Source: JARLGU01 sp036504535 (GTDB lineage: Bacteria; Armatimonadota; Armatimonadia; Armatimonadales; Capsulimonadaceae). Taken from it: a stretch of DNA of 64,000 nt. The notes beneath the pieces are model-generated. The model was not told where the DNA came from, made no database searches, and saw only the letters and a list, made by a program, of their open reading frames with translations. Shown piece after piece: positions 1 to 9,251 of this stretch (the first letter of the stretch is position 1; each line of letters starts with the position of its first letter). The DNA is taken from contig DASXUY010000021.1 of the NCBI GenBank assembly GCA_036504535.1, positions 62,001-126,000 of the forward strand, given 5' to 3'. Position numbers and translations under genes: made by a program.

Positions 1-57
1 GCTGCCAGCCCCGTAGGTCGTTATATACTGCGATGGCCTAATTGCCTGTGCGCGCAT
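1..57 (-). CDS. drmB: DrmB-like (DUF1998) protein, N-terminal 19 codons only, cut by window edge
   Basis: Reading leftwards from an ATG at 57, the frame stays open to base 1 and gives MRAQAIRPSQYITTYGAGS. The RPSQ-x-I-x-T-x-G-x-G pattern is the typical start of DUF1998/DrmB proteins, which begin with an R-x-S-Q stretch followed by a short G-x-G loop. The ATG lies 18 bases past the stop of the DrmA-like gene on the same strand, as expected for the conserved drmA-drmB pair. DrmB is a core DISARM component whose complex with DrmA acts on incoming phage DNA. Only 19 residues are visible, so the family call rests on the start motif and on position. Confidence 0.6.
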   Translation of the reverse strand, partial: MRAQAIRPSQYITTYGAGS

Positions 58-75
58 GGCTTCGCCTCATTGCCT

Positions 76-3000
76 TCATATCTGAAACCCAGTCGTGGCC
101 TCTACGTCCCGCAGGGACTGAGGAGCGTCCTCGTATGCGACCGGTAAGCGTCGGCGCTGGTGTTGCGCATCGCCCAAAATCACTGGATGGGTGGGCGGCG
201 AAATCTCGCTGTATTCGTTATACATTAGGCCCGCATTCCCCGGATATTGCTGCGCCAGTGACACCCAGCGACTAATCTCAGACTGGACTTCCAAGGCGGT
301 CTCGCCGGATCCGGGCCTGCGGTTCTCAGGCTGTAGCTGCGACCTTCCCTCTATTGATGCTTTGAGGGCTTGCACGGCGGGATCATTGCGCTGAGCATAC
401 ATGAGCTGCGACCCGGATACGACTGTGCCTTGGCCGATTTGCTCGCGGAGAAACCCGGGAGAAACCGGTTGGCCAAGTATCTGCTCGGCCTGCCTTAAGA
501 GGGCAACGCAGATCGGCCCCATGGCGCGGTCACGAGCTCTGGGAGAGAAGGGCGCCACAGTAACCGGCTCGACCGCGCGATACAGTTGCCTGTGGAATCC
601 GGTGAAGAACTCGTAATGGTCGAGGTCTCGGGGCCTGCTTGCCCGCAAGAAAGCAGCAACAAGCCCGCTACGGTTCCGCCCGACCCGACCGGTAGCCTGG
701 ATATAGGACGATGAAGTCTTTGGCTGGCCGTGTACAACCATGAGCCCCAGGCGCGAGACATCGACCCCGGTTCCGAACATCGAGGTCGTGAGCGTTGCAT
801 CGACGGCATCGTCCGGTAACTCAGTGCCCATCTGCGTCAGGAGCGATGGCAACTGAAGCGCGTCTACGCGGCTGGACAGTTCAAGGGGTTCGCGCAAGGG
901 GCGCGGTGCGCTCTGTGCGATATGACGCATCCATTGGGGTATGTCCTGACGATAAAGGCCCGATGCGCCTGCGAGCTCACGGATCGCGTTAAAATACGCG
1001 ACGAGTGTCCAATAGCGGTCAGATGCCCGGTCATTAAGGCCCGCCGCGCGCATTTCATGTATCGATTGCATCAGTGTCGCCCATATGCGGGTTATCGGCG
1101 TCTGAGCTCCCTTTCCTGGGGCGCAAACTCCGAGGTACAGGCGTCCTGCGGCGCTGCCGGAGACGGCGTCTGCGGGATGCGGTTCCCGTGTCCGCGAGAA
1201 GAAGCTGTCAGTCGCCGAAAGCCCAGGTGGTGGAAACTGAGCTAGGTCCCTACAGAACAGTGCCCGAACCTGCTCCGTTGCTTGGCGAACCGTTGCGGTC
1301 GAGGCTATGTATTTCGGCCTCCACGTGTGCCTTCCGTCGTTACTCTCGCAAAGAGCGTCAATCGCGGTCTCGTAAAGCCCGACCATGCTGCCGAGCGGCC
1401 CGTCAATTAAGTGCAGCTCATCTTGCAGGATGAGATCGGGAGGCGCGAAGCGACCGACAGTCCTTGCAAGTGCGGGTACGCGCGGGTGGTCGGCTCCAGG
1501 CTGAACTCCATTTCCGGGCGCCCCAGCGCGGTAATACCCGATACGCGCGTGGTAATGCGTCGCGTATCCGAAGATGGAAGCGGCGCGCGGGTCGAACGCT
1601 ATCCGAGCGAACTTGTCGACTGTCGCGACCAGCAGCGACGGAGCGTGCGCGTAAATCTGCTCATCAACCGTGTATGCCGGGATAGGGACACGGCATCCCG
1701 TCGTTGTATCGTCTGCGGCTTGGAACGGGCTTGCCACGCTCTGCCAACTTCGCGAGGGTGGAGCAGCGATTGCCTGGATAGGTACCGGGACCTTCTCGCG
1801 CCACTGGTGCTGTGCCAGCGGGCAGCGCGGCGCAGGGCAGTATACGTCGAAGTCGTACGGCGTGTCGTTGCGCTGCTGGTTTCGATATGTACGGATGAAG
1901 TAACCTGGACGACTGGCGCGTGCTGCTTGCAGAGCTACCCAAGGTCCTAGCGCAGGGCTCGCCACATCCTTCCACCATCGGTCAACGTCTAGCGCCGACA
2001 CTCCCTCCCCGACTGCGGTAAACGAAATGGAAAGGACGTAGTAGTACTGCGCTGCCAGCGGTGTGACCTGAACCGAGTTGACCTGCATATGCGTATCGCA
2101 TAGGTTCGCTGGTGAAGGGTTAAGCGATGCTTCTGTGTATGCGACCAGATGGATGAGCCCGCTGCTGCCAGGTGGGAAGGCAGCCTGCTCCTGCCGCGGG
2201 TGGCGAGGTTGTGCGATGGCCAGGACCGAGTTGCATGCGGGGCACGATATGACTTGAGCTGGTTCGCCGTGTCCGATGTCATGACGACGCAGCAAAGACA
2301 GCGCCCCCGGAATCGGATCGGGCCACGCCGTATCCTGAAACCGGTTCGGCGTGACATTGCCGCCGACCCACAGTCCCGCTGAAAGGCGTCCAGTGCCCCA
2401 AATGTACTGGTCCGTCAGGCGACAGCTTTCCGGCCGCCATCCGATCGTGCCGTCTCCACACTGATATACGCGGAGAAGCTCGCACGCCGTGATCATCCCC
2501 AATGTTCGCCTAAACTGCTGGATGGTAAGCAGCCTGAGCGTATACCGAGTTATAGCGCCCACCCCCGTGTCGGACCTCAAGTCTTCATCGTCGCGCTCCG
2601 AGCGAAGCCGCCGCAACGCGATGGTGAAGGCGGCGACGCCCAGGTACGCCTCCGTCTTGCCTCCGCCCGTGGCGAACCAGAGCAAGTCGCACACCGTTCG
2701 GTCTTCATGGTGCGGGTCTGCTATCCCGGGAATGCACAAGAGAATGAAAGCAAGCTGAAATGGGCGCCACCGCAGCGCTCCGGCCCCATCTCGCCATTCC
2801 GACTGCATGGCTATCGCCCGGTTGGCCAGGCAAAACGCAAGGCGGACCTCGTCGTTCGTGGAAAGCAGGTCGATCGCGGCGTCGATCCTGCGGCGTGATT
2901 CGCTGCATAGGCCCAAGTGCCGGTCCGCAGCCGAGCGCATCTGAACGGGCAAGCTCTGTGCTGCAGCCTCTTGAGACGAGATCCATGCACGGTAGCCATC

Positions 3001-4017
3001 CGCCAAGGGCCGGAGCGCCTCACCCAACGCCTCGCCGTCCCAAGCTTCAGCGAGCTCGCGCGGATCTAGCAAAGGCGGCGGCCCGAACTGTCCGTTCCAG
3101 GCCATTTCTGGCGACGGCACAGAATAGAGCGGCACGATTTCAGTACGGATGTCGGGAACCCGAAAGCGGCTCCGTTCCAGGGTTGGCAGTGTTCCTTCGT
3201 CGGTCCAAATGAATGGACTGGCGATGCCGTTATCGCCGGGTCTTTGCGGGTCGATGTCCTTCCACACCGCCGCACACATGTGGCCCCGAGCCAACACTGG
3301 ACGGTCGTAATAAAGGAGGTCGAGTGACTCGTCTTCCCGCTGGACCGGATCGTCCGTATCGCGGACCGCGTGCCGGAGGATTGTCACGCACCGGCTGCCT
3401 CCCTCTACGACAATTCGCATTTCTGGTTGGAACACGAGTGACTGCGTGGGCGGAGACGCTTCGGGTTGCGCGAGAGCTGCGACGTTTATGAGGTACGCCG
3501 TTATTCGTCGGTGTGCCGGGTTCCCTCCGAAAGGCGAGCATCGCAGATAGAGTTCGACGGATCCCGGGCCATTGACTATCATGCCGTCTTGGATCGCAAT
3601 GACACCCGTCAGAAGGCAATAAGGGCTACGGTGCCAACTGCCGTCTTCCTCTTCAAAGTAACGAGCGTACGTGGCGCACACCCGGATCGACGGAACCGCA
3701 TCGCTCTCGATCACGAACGACACGCCGATTGAGGACGGCAATGATCGGGGGTCTAGGGCCGGGGCAACCGAGAAAGCTGGCAGAGCGAAGACCTCGTCGT
3801 CTTCATCGTCTCCGGCTTCCGAATCGTCCCCTATAAGGTCGGCGTCCGCGTCCGCGTCAGAGGCTACCGCGCCTTGCCCGCTTCCCTTCGGTTGAAGTAT
3901 GCCAGTGATGTACTCGGCGCGCGGGTCGCAGTCACGCGGCAAGACTTCGTCCGATCCCTTTTGAGGCCCTAGCAAGGATGCGATTGCCCGAGAAACCAAC
4001 TCGTCACGTTCAGTCAT
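76..4017 (-). CDS. drmA: DrmA-like DISARM helicase
   Basis: A large SF2-type ATPase of 1313 residues from the chosen start. Walker A is FATGGGKTEA (about residue 450), the Walker B/DEAH-like segment is QDELHLIDGPLGS (about 865) and motif VI is QATGRVGRNR (about 1110). The DELHLI-x-GPLGS form is characteristic of DrmA helicases. An upstream ATG at 4041 is possible, but the ATG at 4017 has GGAG seven bases ahead, so I prefer it. Near the N-terminus a (GAC/GCG) microsatellite encodes a Asp/Ala run followed by an acidic stretch (about residues 50-75). It lies 33 bases after the GHKL ATPase gene and directly before a DrmB-like start. In DISARM, DrmA binds and loads DNA with DrmB. No methyltransferase or DrmC is visible; they could lie left of the window or be absent. 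Confidence 0.85.
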   Translation of the reverse strand: MTERDELVSRAIASLLGPQKGSDEVLPRDCDPRAEYITGILQPKGSGQGAVASDADADADLIGDDSEAGDDEDDEVFALPAFSVAPALDPRSLPSSIGVSFVIESDAVPSIRVCATYARYFEEEDGSWHRSPYCLLTGVIAIQDGMIVNGPGSVELYLRCSPFGGNPAHRRITAYLINVAALAQPEASPPTQSLVFQPEMRIVVEGGSRCVTILRHAVRDTDDPVQREDESLDLLYYDRPVLARGHMCAAVWKDIDPQRPGDNGIASPFIWTDEGTLPTLERSRFRVPDIRTEIVPLYSVPSPEMAWNGQFGPPPLLDPRELAEAWDGEALGEALRPLADGYRAWISSQEAAAQSLPVQMRSAADRHLGLCSESRRRIDAAIDLLSTNDEVRLAFCLANRAIAMQSEWRDGAGALRWRPFQLAFILLCIPGIADPHHEDRTVCDLLWFATGGGKTEAYLGVAAFTIALRRLRSERDDEDLRSDTGVGAITRYTLRLLTIQQFRRTLGMITACELLRVYQCGDGTIGWRPESCRLTDQYIWGTGRLSAGLWVGGNVTPNRFQDTAWPDPIPGALSLLRRHDIGHGEPAQVISCPACNSVLAIAQPRHPRQEQAAFPPGSSGLIHLVAYTEASLNPSPANLCDTHMQVNSVQVTPLAAQYYYVLSISFTAVGEGVSALDVDRWWKDVASPALGPWVALQAARASRPGYFIRTYRNQQRNDTPYDFDVYCPAPRCPLAQHQWREKVPVPIQAIAAPPSRSWQSVASPFQAADDTTTGCRVPIPAYTVDEQIYAHAPSLLVATVDKFARIAFDPRAASIFGYATHYHARIGYYRAGAPGNGVQPGADHPRVPALARTVGRFAPPDLILQDELHLIDGPLGSMVGLYETAIDALCESNDGRHTWRPKYIASTATVRQATEQVRALFCRDLAQFPPPGLSATDSFFSRTREPHPADAVSGSAAGRLYLGVCAPGKGAQTPITRIWATLMQSIHEMRAAGLNDRASDRYWTLVAYFNAIRELAGASGLYRQDIPQWMRHIAQSAPRPLREPLELSSRVDALQLPSLLTQMGTELPDDAVDATLTTSMFGTGVDVSRLGLMVVHGQPKTSSSYIQATGRVGRNRSGLVAAFLRASRPRDLDHYEFFTGFHRQLYRAVEPVTVAPFSPRARDRAMGPICVALLRQAEQILGQPVSPGFLREQIGQGTVVSGSQLMYAQRNDPAVQALKASIEGRSQLQPENRRPGSGETALEVQSEISRWVSLAQQYPGNAGLMYNEYSEISPPTHPVILGDAQHQRRRLPVAYEDAPQSLRDVEATTGFQI

Positions 4018-4050
4018 TGCTTTCTCCAGTTCGAAATGCAAAGAGGTCGG

Positions 4051-6222
4051 TCACTTCTGTTGGGCCCGGCCGAAGTCGACAACAAACGTGGCCCCAGGCA
4101 AGTCTGAGCGATCAAGACGCTTGACCCCTATCGTCCCGCCCAAGTCGCTCATGAGCATGCGCGATATGTAAAGGCCAAGTCCTCGCCCGCCGGGACGGGT
4201 TGTGACGAACGGATCGAATATAACCTCCTCCGTTCCCGGTGCGATGCCAGGGCCACTGTCGGAAACTGAGACGCGGGCGGTAGAACTGTCGATCTCAAGC
4301 CTGATCACGCCGCCAGTTCCACCGGCCCAGTGCGAAGCATTGTGTATTAGGTTATCGAACACCTGGATAATCGACGACTGTCGCCCTAAGACCGAGAAGT
4401 CCTGCCCGAGCACCGTGGTGGAAAGTCCCTTTTCTTCTATGGTGCAGCGGTTCAGCAAGACTGCTACCTCGATCACGTCCCTTATGCTTACCGGCACGGT
4501 CCGACTGTGTCTGCTTACACCCTCGTACGGTGCCAATGACCGGAACTCGTTGCGAAGCGTGCCGAGACAAGATGCCAGCACTCCCAATTGCGCGCCCGAT
4601 GTGTTCCCGGCGCGTAACTCCTCAATGGCAGCGAGGGCCGCGACGACCTGCCGCCCGAACTCATGGACTACCCGTTCAGCCGCCATTCCTGTTGCCGCAA
4701 GATGCATCAGCACTTCTCTTTGCTCGTTTAGGGCCGAATCCTCAGCCTTGTCCAGAGCGATCGCTTTGTCCAAGTCACGAATCAGCCTTTTGCTTGCCTC
4801 GCGCTGCGATACGAGTTCCGGTGCGTCGTCGATAGTTGCTAGGGTCCCTGAGTCTGAATTTCTCGTAATTGGGAGCTCCACCGCTATGTCGTCACGTGAA
4901 GTTGAGTGCAGCGCTGATGCGACCGACCTCGCGTTCTGGAGCTGCCCTGAAGCCGTGGCGCCGTCGGTAATCTGGATACGCGTTGACGAGGGGCGATCCT
5001 GCAGCCAGAGCGTGTTGAAAAACGCGATTGCCGCCCGGCTGAGCGCACGCAGGTCCCTGAATGCGGGGTTCTCGATTAAGCCCTCTCGGTTCGTCTTATC
5101 ACGCAGGCCCGGCGTTTCGGCTTGCGAAACCTCGATGAAGCCAATTACCTGGTTGTTACCGATCCGCTCGGACGGATTGTTTATGCGGTCTCGGTCGAGC
5201 TGAAGCCAGTCGTCCCCGGCTTCGCCGTACGGAAGCACGCGCAGGCCGTCTCGAAACAGCGACACTCCCGACATAGCGTCTAGGTCGGCCCGGCTGGCCC
5301 CTGCCGCTTGGAGATACTGAGGGGTACGGTCCCAGACGTACAGATTGATATAGAATGGACCGCAGGTAGGCGAACTTCCGGCGAGTTCGCCGGAAGCAGC
5401 CACACCAATGCTAGCCTCGTCCTCTCTCGTACGCGGTGTGACGGCGGGGTGCGAGGCACGGTAGTTGAAGAACATCGTCCCGGACTCGTCAACAACTGCG
5501 CGGAACACGTAATGTGAGTGGTCTAGAATGTCACCTGGATCCAACGACTCGTAACGTTCGAACTCCGGGCAAACGAACCTGATCGTGAAATCCTGAAGAA
5601 TTGACGCGTCACCGCTGTGAGGGCTCTGGAGGCGGCGCAAGCCACGATGCAGTTTCTTTATCTCTAATTCGCCCCAAGCGGACCTGGACGTGTGTATCTC
5701 CAGTCGCGTCCCAGTGGAGGAACCAACGAACACTTCCGGGTCCCGTTCGGTCACCGGGAAGTCGATGTCGCTGAGATAGGAATCGCTATCCTCAAAGGCA
5801 TCCCAATTAATATCCACCATTACCTCGGGATGCCCAGCGGCCCGGGTAACCAAAACGAGCCGCCGACCGAGTTGCTGGACCGCGAATCTCCCAACCCCTT
5901 TTTCTCCAATCGGCAGTCGGCCCTTTGCTGATCGAACCCGGTCATTCTTTGCGCGTGCCTTGTGGTCGAATGCCGGGCTTAGGAACTTGTTCACGACGTC
6001 GGATGCGGACATTCCGAAGCCGTCGTCCTGAACAACAATCGTCGTCGTTTCGACCGCCCCCAGTCCCTTGAGGTCGACGGTGACCTGCGCAGCATCGGCG
6101 TCATATGCGTTCTTCACTAACTCAAGCAGGCCAACTACAGAGTCTGATATCATCTGCTCCCCGAGGATTGAAACCAACCGCGCTCGGGGTTTGAAGCTCA
6201 CTTTTGTGCTAACGAGTTCCAC
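4051..6222 (-). CDS. Two-module GHKL ATPase (Hsp90/MORC-like N-terminus plus histidine-kinase-like C-terminus)
   Basis: A 723-residue protein with a GTG start (AGGAA about 10 bases upstream). The N-terminal module has an N-box ELVKNAYDADA (34-43), a G1 box DDGFGM (66-71) and a lid GEKGVGRFA (106-114), as in Hsp90/MutL/MORC-type ATPases. The C-terminal module looks like a histidine kinase: an H-box-like VVHEFGRQ (His about 520), N-box VFDNLIHNASHW (about 621), DSGPGI (about 657) and a GRGLGLYIS lid (about 680). No membrane segment is seen. It is the first gene of the DISARM-like operon and is not a standard DISARM subunit. Its role is unknown; a switch or clamp controlling the helicase is an inference. 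It could also be an independent gene that is merely co-transcribed. Confidence 0.75.
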   Translation of the reverse strand: MELVSTKVSFKPRARLVSILGEQMISDSVVGLLELVKNAYDADAAQVTVDLKGLGAVETTTIVVQDDGFGMSASDVVNKFLSPAFDHKARAKNDRVRSAKGRLPIGEKGVGRFAVQQLGRRLVLVTRAAGHPEVMVDINWDAFEDSDSYLSDIDFPVTERDPEVFVGSSTGTRLEIHTSRSAWGELEIKKLHRGLRRLQSPHSGDASILQDFTIRFVCPEFERYESLDPGDILDHSHYVFRAVVDESGTMFFNYRASHPAVTPRTREDEASIGVAASGELAGSSPTCGPFYINLYVWDRTPQYLQAAGASRADLDAMSGVSLFRDGLRVLPYGEAGDDWLQLDRDRINNPSERIGNNQVIGFIEVSQAETPGLRDKTNREGLIENPAFRDLRALSRAAIAFFNTLWLQDRPSSTRIQITDGATASGQLQNARSVASALHSTSRDDIAVELPITRNSDSGTLATIDDAPELVSQREASKRLIRDLDKAIALDKAEDSALNEQREVLMHLAATGMAAERVVHEFGRQVVAALAAIEELRAGNTSGAQLGVLASCLGTLRNEFRSLAPYEGVSRHSRTVPVSIRDVIEVAVLLNRCTIEEKGLSTTVLGQDFSVLGRQSSIIQVFDNLIHNASHWAGGTGGVIRLEIDSSTARVSVSDSGPGIAPGTEEVIFDPFVTTRPGGRGLGLYISRMLMSDLGGTIGVKRLDRSDLPGATFVVDFGRAQQK

Positions 6223-6567
6223 GCCTGCTTGTTCCTATCCTGTGCCCAATCGTATCGAAAGACGATTAGCTGATGTGTCATCCATCACGCTGATCATGCG
6301 CTCTCAGGCCATTAGTTTCTCAGAGAGCGGCGTTATTCCTTCTCTCAAATTGCATGTTCTTGAATTCGCAAGATACTTAAAGTTGCCCGCATATGAAATC
6401 ACACGCGGGCAAAAGTAAGGAATGGTCAATACTCACTCGGAAGAAGGATCGTGGATGACGACCGGCCTGCTTCCGTAATGACTCAGATTATCGTGCCATC
6501 CTGTAGGGAAAAGGCCTAAAGCAGCATAGCCGAAAATCAGGACCCCCGAAAGCACAGAAGAGGGCTT
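6223..6567. other. Divergent intergenic region with one inverted repeat
   Basis: 345 bases separate the minus-strand DISARM-like operon from the plus-strand TerY-P block, so promoters for both should be here. I see no convincing -35/-10 pair. There is a perfect 8-bp inverted repeat, TTGCCCGC (6383-6390) and GCGGGCAA (6405-6412), around a 14-base AT-rich centre. It could be an operator or a weak terminator. Confidence 0.4.
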
Positions 6568-7683
6568 ATGCAAAATGACCTTTCGACTTCAAGTCTCTCT
6601 TGTAGAGTATTAGCAGACGAGGTCAAACCTATGACACATTCCAACATTGAGCAAGTCGGTCGGATGGACGGTTCCAAAGGCATACCTGCTTGGGATGCAC
6701 AAGACCAAGCCCCTCTTCGCGCTCAAATTCTGGATGCGGGGCATCAAACCGTTGGCGGCTATATGCGCACGTTTACAAATGGGGACGCTCGACTTCAGAG
6801 ACGATTTATCGATGCGCTTGAAGTCCGAGATTCTGCTCAGATTCGACTTGATGCGGCAACAACCGCTTACGACGTCGCACTCAGGTATTTTGAACTCAAG
6901 CATGGATTTCGGCCGACAGTTGTGCGAACAATTAACCCGGGGCTTGATTTACTGGTGCTGGTAGTTCTTTTCATCGGAGAAGTCTATCTTGGTTACTCCA
7001 CATTCAGTTTCCTCGACCTGCCAGGGATAGGGCAATTGCTACTAGCAATTGCAGTAGGATTTAGTTTTGCTCGCGCTGGGCACACGCTCGGTCGACTACT
7101 TAAGGACGATTGCATCCGCGACAACACTGCTAAAACCATGATTGGCACATTGATAGTTGTGCCAATAGCTGCAATGTTGTTGATTGCATACCTGCGAGAG
7201 GTATTTGCTGCATCTCGGGTAGGAGCTCAGAACGCTGATGCGGCAAGGCTGGGATTAGCAATCATGGTAGTAAACCCAGTTGGCGTTATGCTCGCATTTT
7301 TCGCGATCAATGCATTGCTCGTACTGCTCGCGGTCTCGCAGTCTATGCATCAGCATGATCAAGTCGCCATGGCGGCAACTGAATTGCGAAACGCGACTCG
7401 GTGGCGGAATAAGTCCGAGAGGCGGCTCCGAAGCGCAATGACGACTCGACGCAAACACGCTATCTCATATTATGGCAAGGCGGTGGCTCTTCAGGCTTCA
7501 ATTGATATCCTGTCCAGAGCTTACGAAGGCGCGAACCTTGGTGTTCGCAATATACCGGGCGAACGTCAGGCGTCGACAGATCCGAGCCGTGGGAAGCCAC
7601 TGAGTTTCATGACACCGCTATCACTGAAATATCCGGACTGCTGGAAGGATCCCGACAACCACCTAAAGTGGGACAGGCCCTAA
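6568..7683 (+). CDS. Four-helix membrane protein of the TerY-P block
   Basis: A 371-residue protein with no family I can name. The N-terminal ~120 residues are soluble and charged. Four hydrophobic segments follow, at about 127-150, 152-172, 193-212 and 228-255. After them comes a basic, likely helical stretch (about 265-310, with RWRNKSERRLRS) and a soluble tail. The start at 6568 has GAGGG four bases ahead; an in-frame ATG at 6631 is an alternative. It is the first gene of a same-strand run leading into a vWA-like lipoprotein and the vWA-PP2C-kinase triad, so it may anchor that signalling system at the membrane. That role is inferred from position only. Confidence 0.6.
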   Translation: MQNDLSTSSLSCRVLADEVKPMTHSNIEQVGRMDGSKGIPAWDAQDQAPLRAQILDAGHQTVGGYMRTFTNGDARLQRRFIDALEVRDSAQIRLDAATTAYDVALRYFELKHGFRPTVVRTINPGLDLLVLVVLFIGEVYLGYSTFSFLDLPGIGQLLLAIAVGFSFARAGHTLGRLLKDDCIRDNTAKTMIGTLIVVPIAAMLLIAYLREVFAASRVGAQNADAARLGLAIMVVNPVGVMLAFFAINALLVLLAVSQSMHQHDQVAMAATELRNATRWRNKSERRLRSAMTTRRKHAISYYGKAVALQASIDILSRAYEGANLGVRNIPGERQASTDPSRGKPLSFMTPLSLKYPDCWKDPDNHLKWDRP

Positions 7684-7798
7684 CAAGGGTTCCAACTTAT
7701 CGAATCGGTTCATGTCAGTCATATGAGGCGTAGAATGCCAAGCCTCCCTGACACGCTAAGTGGTACGAACTGCCGATCATAGCTGAGGAGACGACAGA

Positions 7799-8551
7799 AT
7801 GCGACCCACTCTTATGACTATCGCGCTATTCGCCTTATTGATTACCTGCTCAGGATGCGAGCACAAATCAAAGGCGACAGGAACTGCCTACTATTTCATC
7901 TTCGACCAGTCAATTGGTTCAGTAGTGGTCCGCCATCGCATCGAAGATACTTTCTCAGCTTTGGTTAACGATGCTGAACCTGGTGACATCATCGCGGGCG
8001 TTGGCGCTAACGAAGACACTGAACGAAACGCCGTTGCCGGCTTTATTGAGACGATGCCGCTTTATGCATTCATGACCGATTCTGAGCAGAAGTACAAGAT
8101 AGAGCTAGCCGCTACCAAACAGAGGTTGCAAGGCCATGTAACTGCACTACTACAGATAGAAGCGACCGGCACAGATCTACTTGGCGGCTTCATATTGGCT
8201 GGAAAGTTCTTCAGCAACACTCCAGCACGCGCTTGTGGACGCCGAGTGCTAGTCGTATTTACAGACGGCGTTCAGCAGAGTCGTGATTGTGATTTCACGG
8301 TCACCAGCACGTTACAAGACAATGGCGTAAACACGATCATTGAGCGAGAGCGACAACTAAAGCGGCTCCCAGATCTTTCCACGGTGGAAGTTCACTTTGT
8401 CGGAGTGAAGCTCGCAGTTTCCGAACAGGCGGATATGACCAGCGAGAAGATGGGACTAGTGCAAGATTTCTGGACATCGTACTGCGCCGCTGCTAGCACA
8501 AAACTGAATCCCGCATATTATGGACCGATGTGGTCCGCCACAACACACTGA
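7799..8551 (+). CDS. vWA-like lipoprotein
   Basis: A 250-residue protein with a lipoprotein signal: hydrophobic core MTIALFALLIT followed by lipobox CSGC, so Cys19 would be lipidated. The mature part begins with YYFIFDQSIGS, reminiscent of a degenerate vWA metal site (D-x-S-x-G-S). It later has VLVVFTDGVQQS, which matches the second vWA strand and TDG motif. GAGGAG lies about nine bases before the ATG. Sixteen bases separate it from the cytoplasmic vWA gene, so the two are probably co-transcribed. An extracytoplasmic vWA sensor paired with the intracellular TerY-like vWA protein would fit, but that is inference. The residue pattern is too weak to say whether metal is bound. Confidence 0.6.
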   Translation: MRPTLMTIALFALLITCSGCEHKSKATGTAYYFIFDQSIGSVVVRHRIEDTFSALVNDAEPGDIIAGVGANEDTERNAVAGFIETMPLYAFMTDSEQKYKIELAATKQRLQGHVTALLQIEATGTDLLGGFILAGKFFSNTPARACGRRVLVVFTDGVQQSRDCDFTVTSTLQDNGVNTIIERERQLKRLPDLSTVEVHFVGVKLAVSEQADMTSEKMGLVQDFWTSYCAAASTKLNPAYYGPMWSATTH

Positions 8552-8567
8552 AAGGCAGGAACAGAAA

Positions 8568-9251
8568 ATGAATGAGTTAATCGATGGAAAGATGGTCGAG
8601 TTGCCGGAAGACACGGGGGGGGAACCCCGCTGCGCAGTTGTGATCTTGACTGATGTGTCCGCAAGTATGGCTGGTGAGCCGATAGCCCAGTTAAATGCGG
8701 GTCTGGCCGAGTTCCAGCGCGCTTTGGCCGACGATCCCCTGGCATCGCGCCGCTGCGAGGTAGCGCTCGTGAAGTTCGGGGGGACCGTGGAAATCGTGCA
8801 GGACTTCGCGGTTGCGTCCACCCTACCGACATTGCCAACGCTTCGAGCGGGGGGCAACACACCAATGGGGGAAGCGATCGTCAAAGCAGCGGATATGCTA
8901 GCAACTAAAAAGGCAGCATACAGGAGCGAAGGGCGAGCGCAGTATCGTCCATGGATTTTCATGATTACGGATGGGCAGCCGACTGACGACTACAGTCAGG
9001 CACTTACTCGAGTCCATCAGGGAGATCAGAGCAAGAGTTTTCTCTTCTACGCCGTCGGTTGCTTCGGCGCAGATATGGGAACCCTTGGGATGATCGCACC
9101 GCCCAGTACACCGCCGCTCTATCTTCAAGGTGCGAAGTTCCGCGAGCTGTTTCGGTGGCTTAGCGACAGCATGGGGCGGGTAGCAGCATCAACACCGGGC
9201 GGCATGACCGCTTTGCCGTCAGCCGGCAACTGGGGGACAATTGCAGCGTAA
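8568..9251 (+). CDS. TerY-like von Willebrand factor A protein
   Basis: A 227-residue cytoplasmic vWA-domain protein. The MIDAS signature DVSAS (D-x-S-x-S, about residue 28) is intact, and MITDGQPTDD supplies the later acidic metal-site loop. I chose the ATG at 8568, preceded by AGGA at good spacing, over an upstream in-frame codon inside the previous gene. The gene overlaps the PP2C gene that follows, which is followed directly by a kinase. The vWA, PP2C and kinase order is the TerY-P triad described for tellurite-resistance-associated and conflict-linked signalling systems. The vWA protein is usually taken to be the phosphorylated or scaffolding partner. Confidence 0.85.
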   Translation: MNELIDGKMVELPEDTGGEPRCAVVILTDVSASMAGEPIAQLNAGLAEFQRALADDPLASRRCEVALVKFGGTVEIVQDFAVASTLPTLPTLRAGGNTPMGEAIVKAADMLATKKAAYRSEGRAQYRPWIFMITDGQPTDDYSQALTRVHQGDQSKSFLFYAVGCFGADMGTLGMIAPPSTPPLYLQGAKFRELFRWLSDSMGRVAASTPGGMTALPSAGNWGTIAA

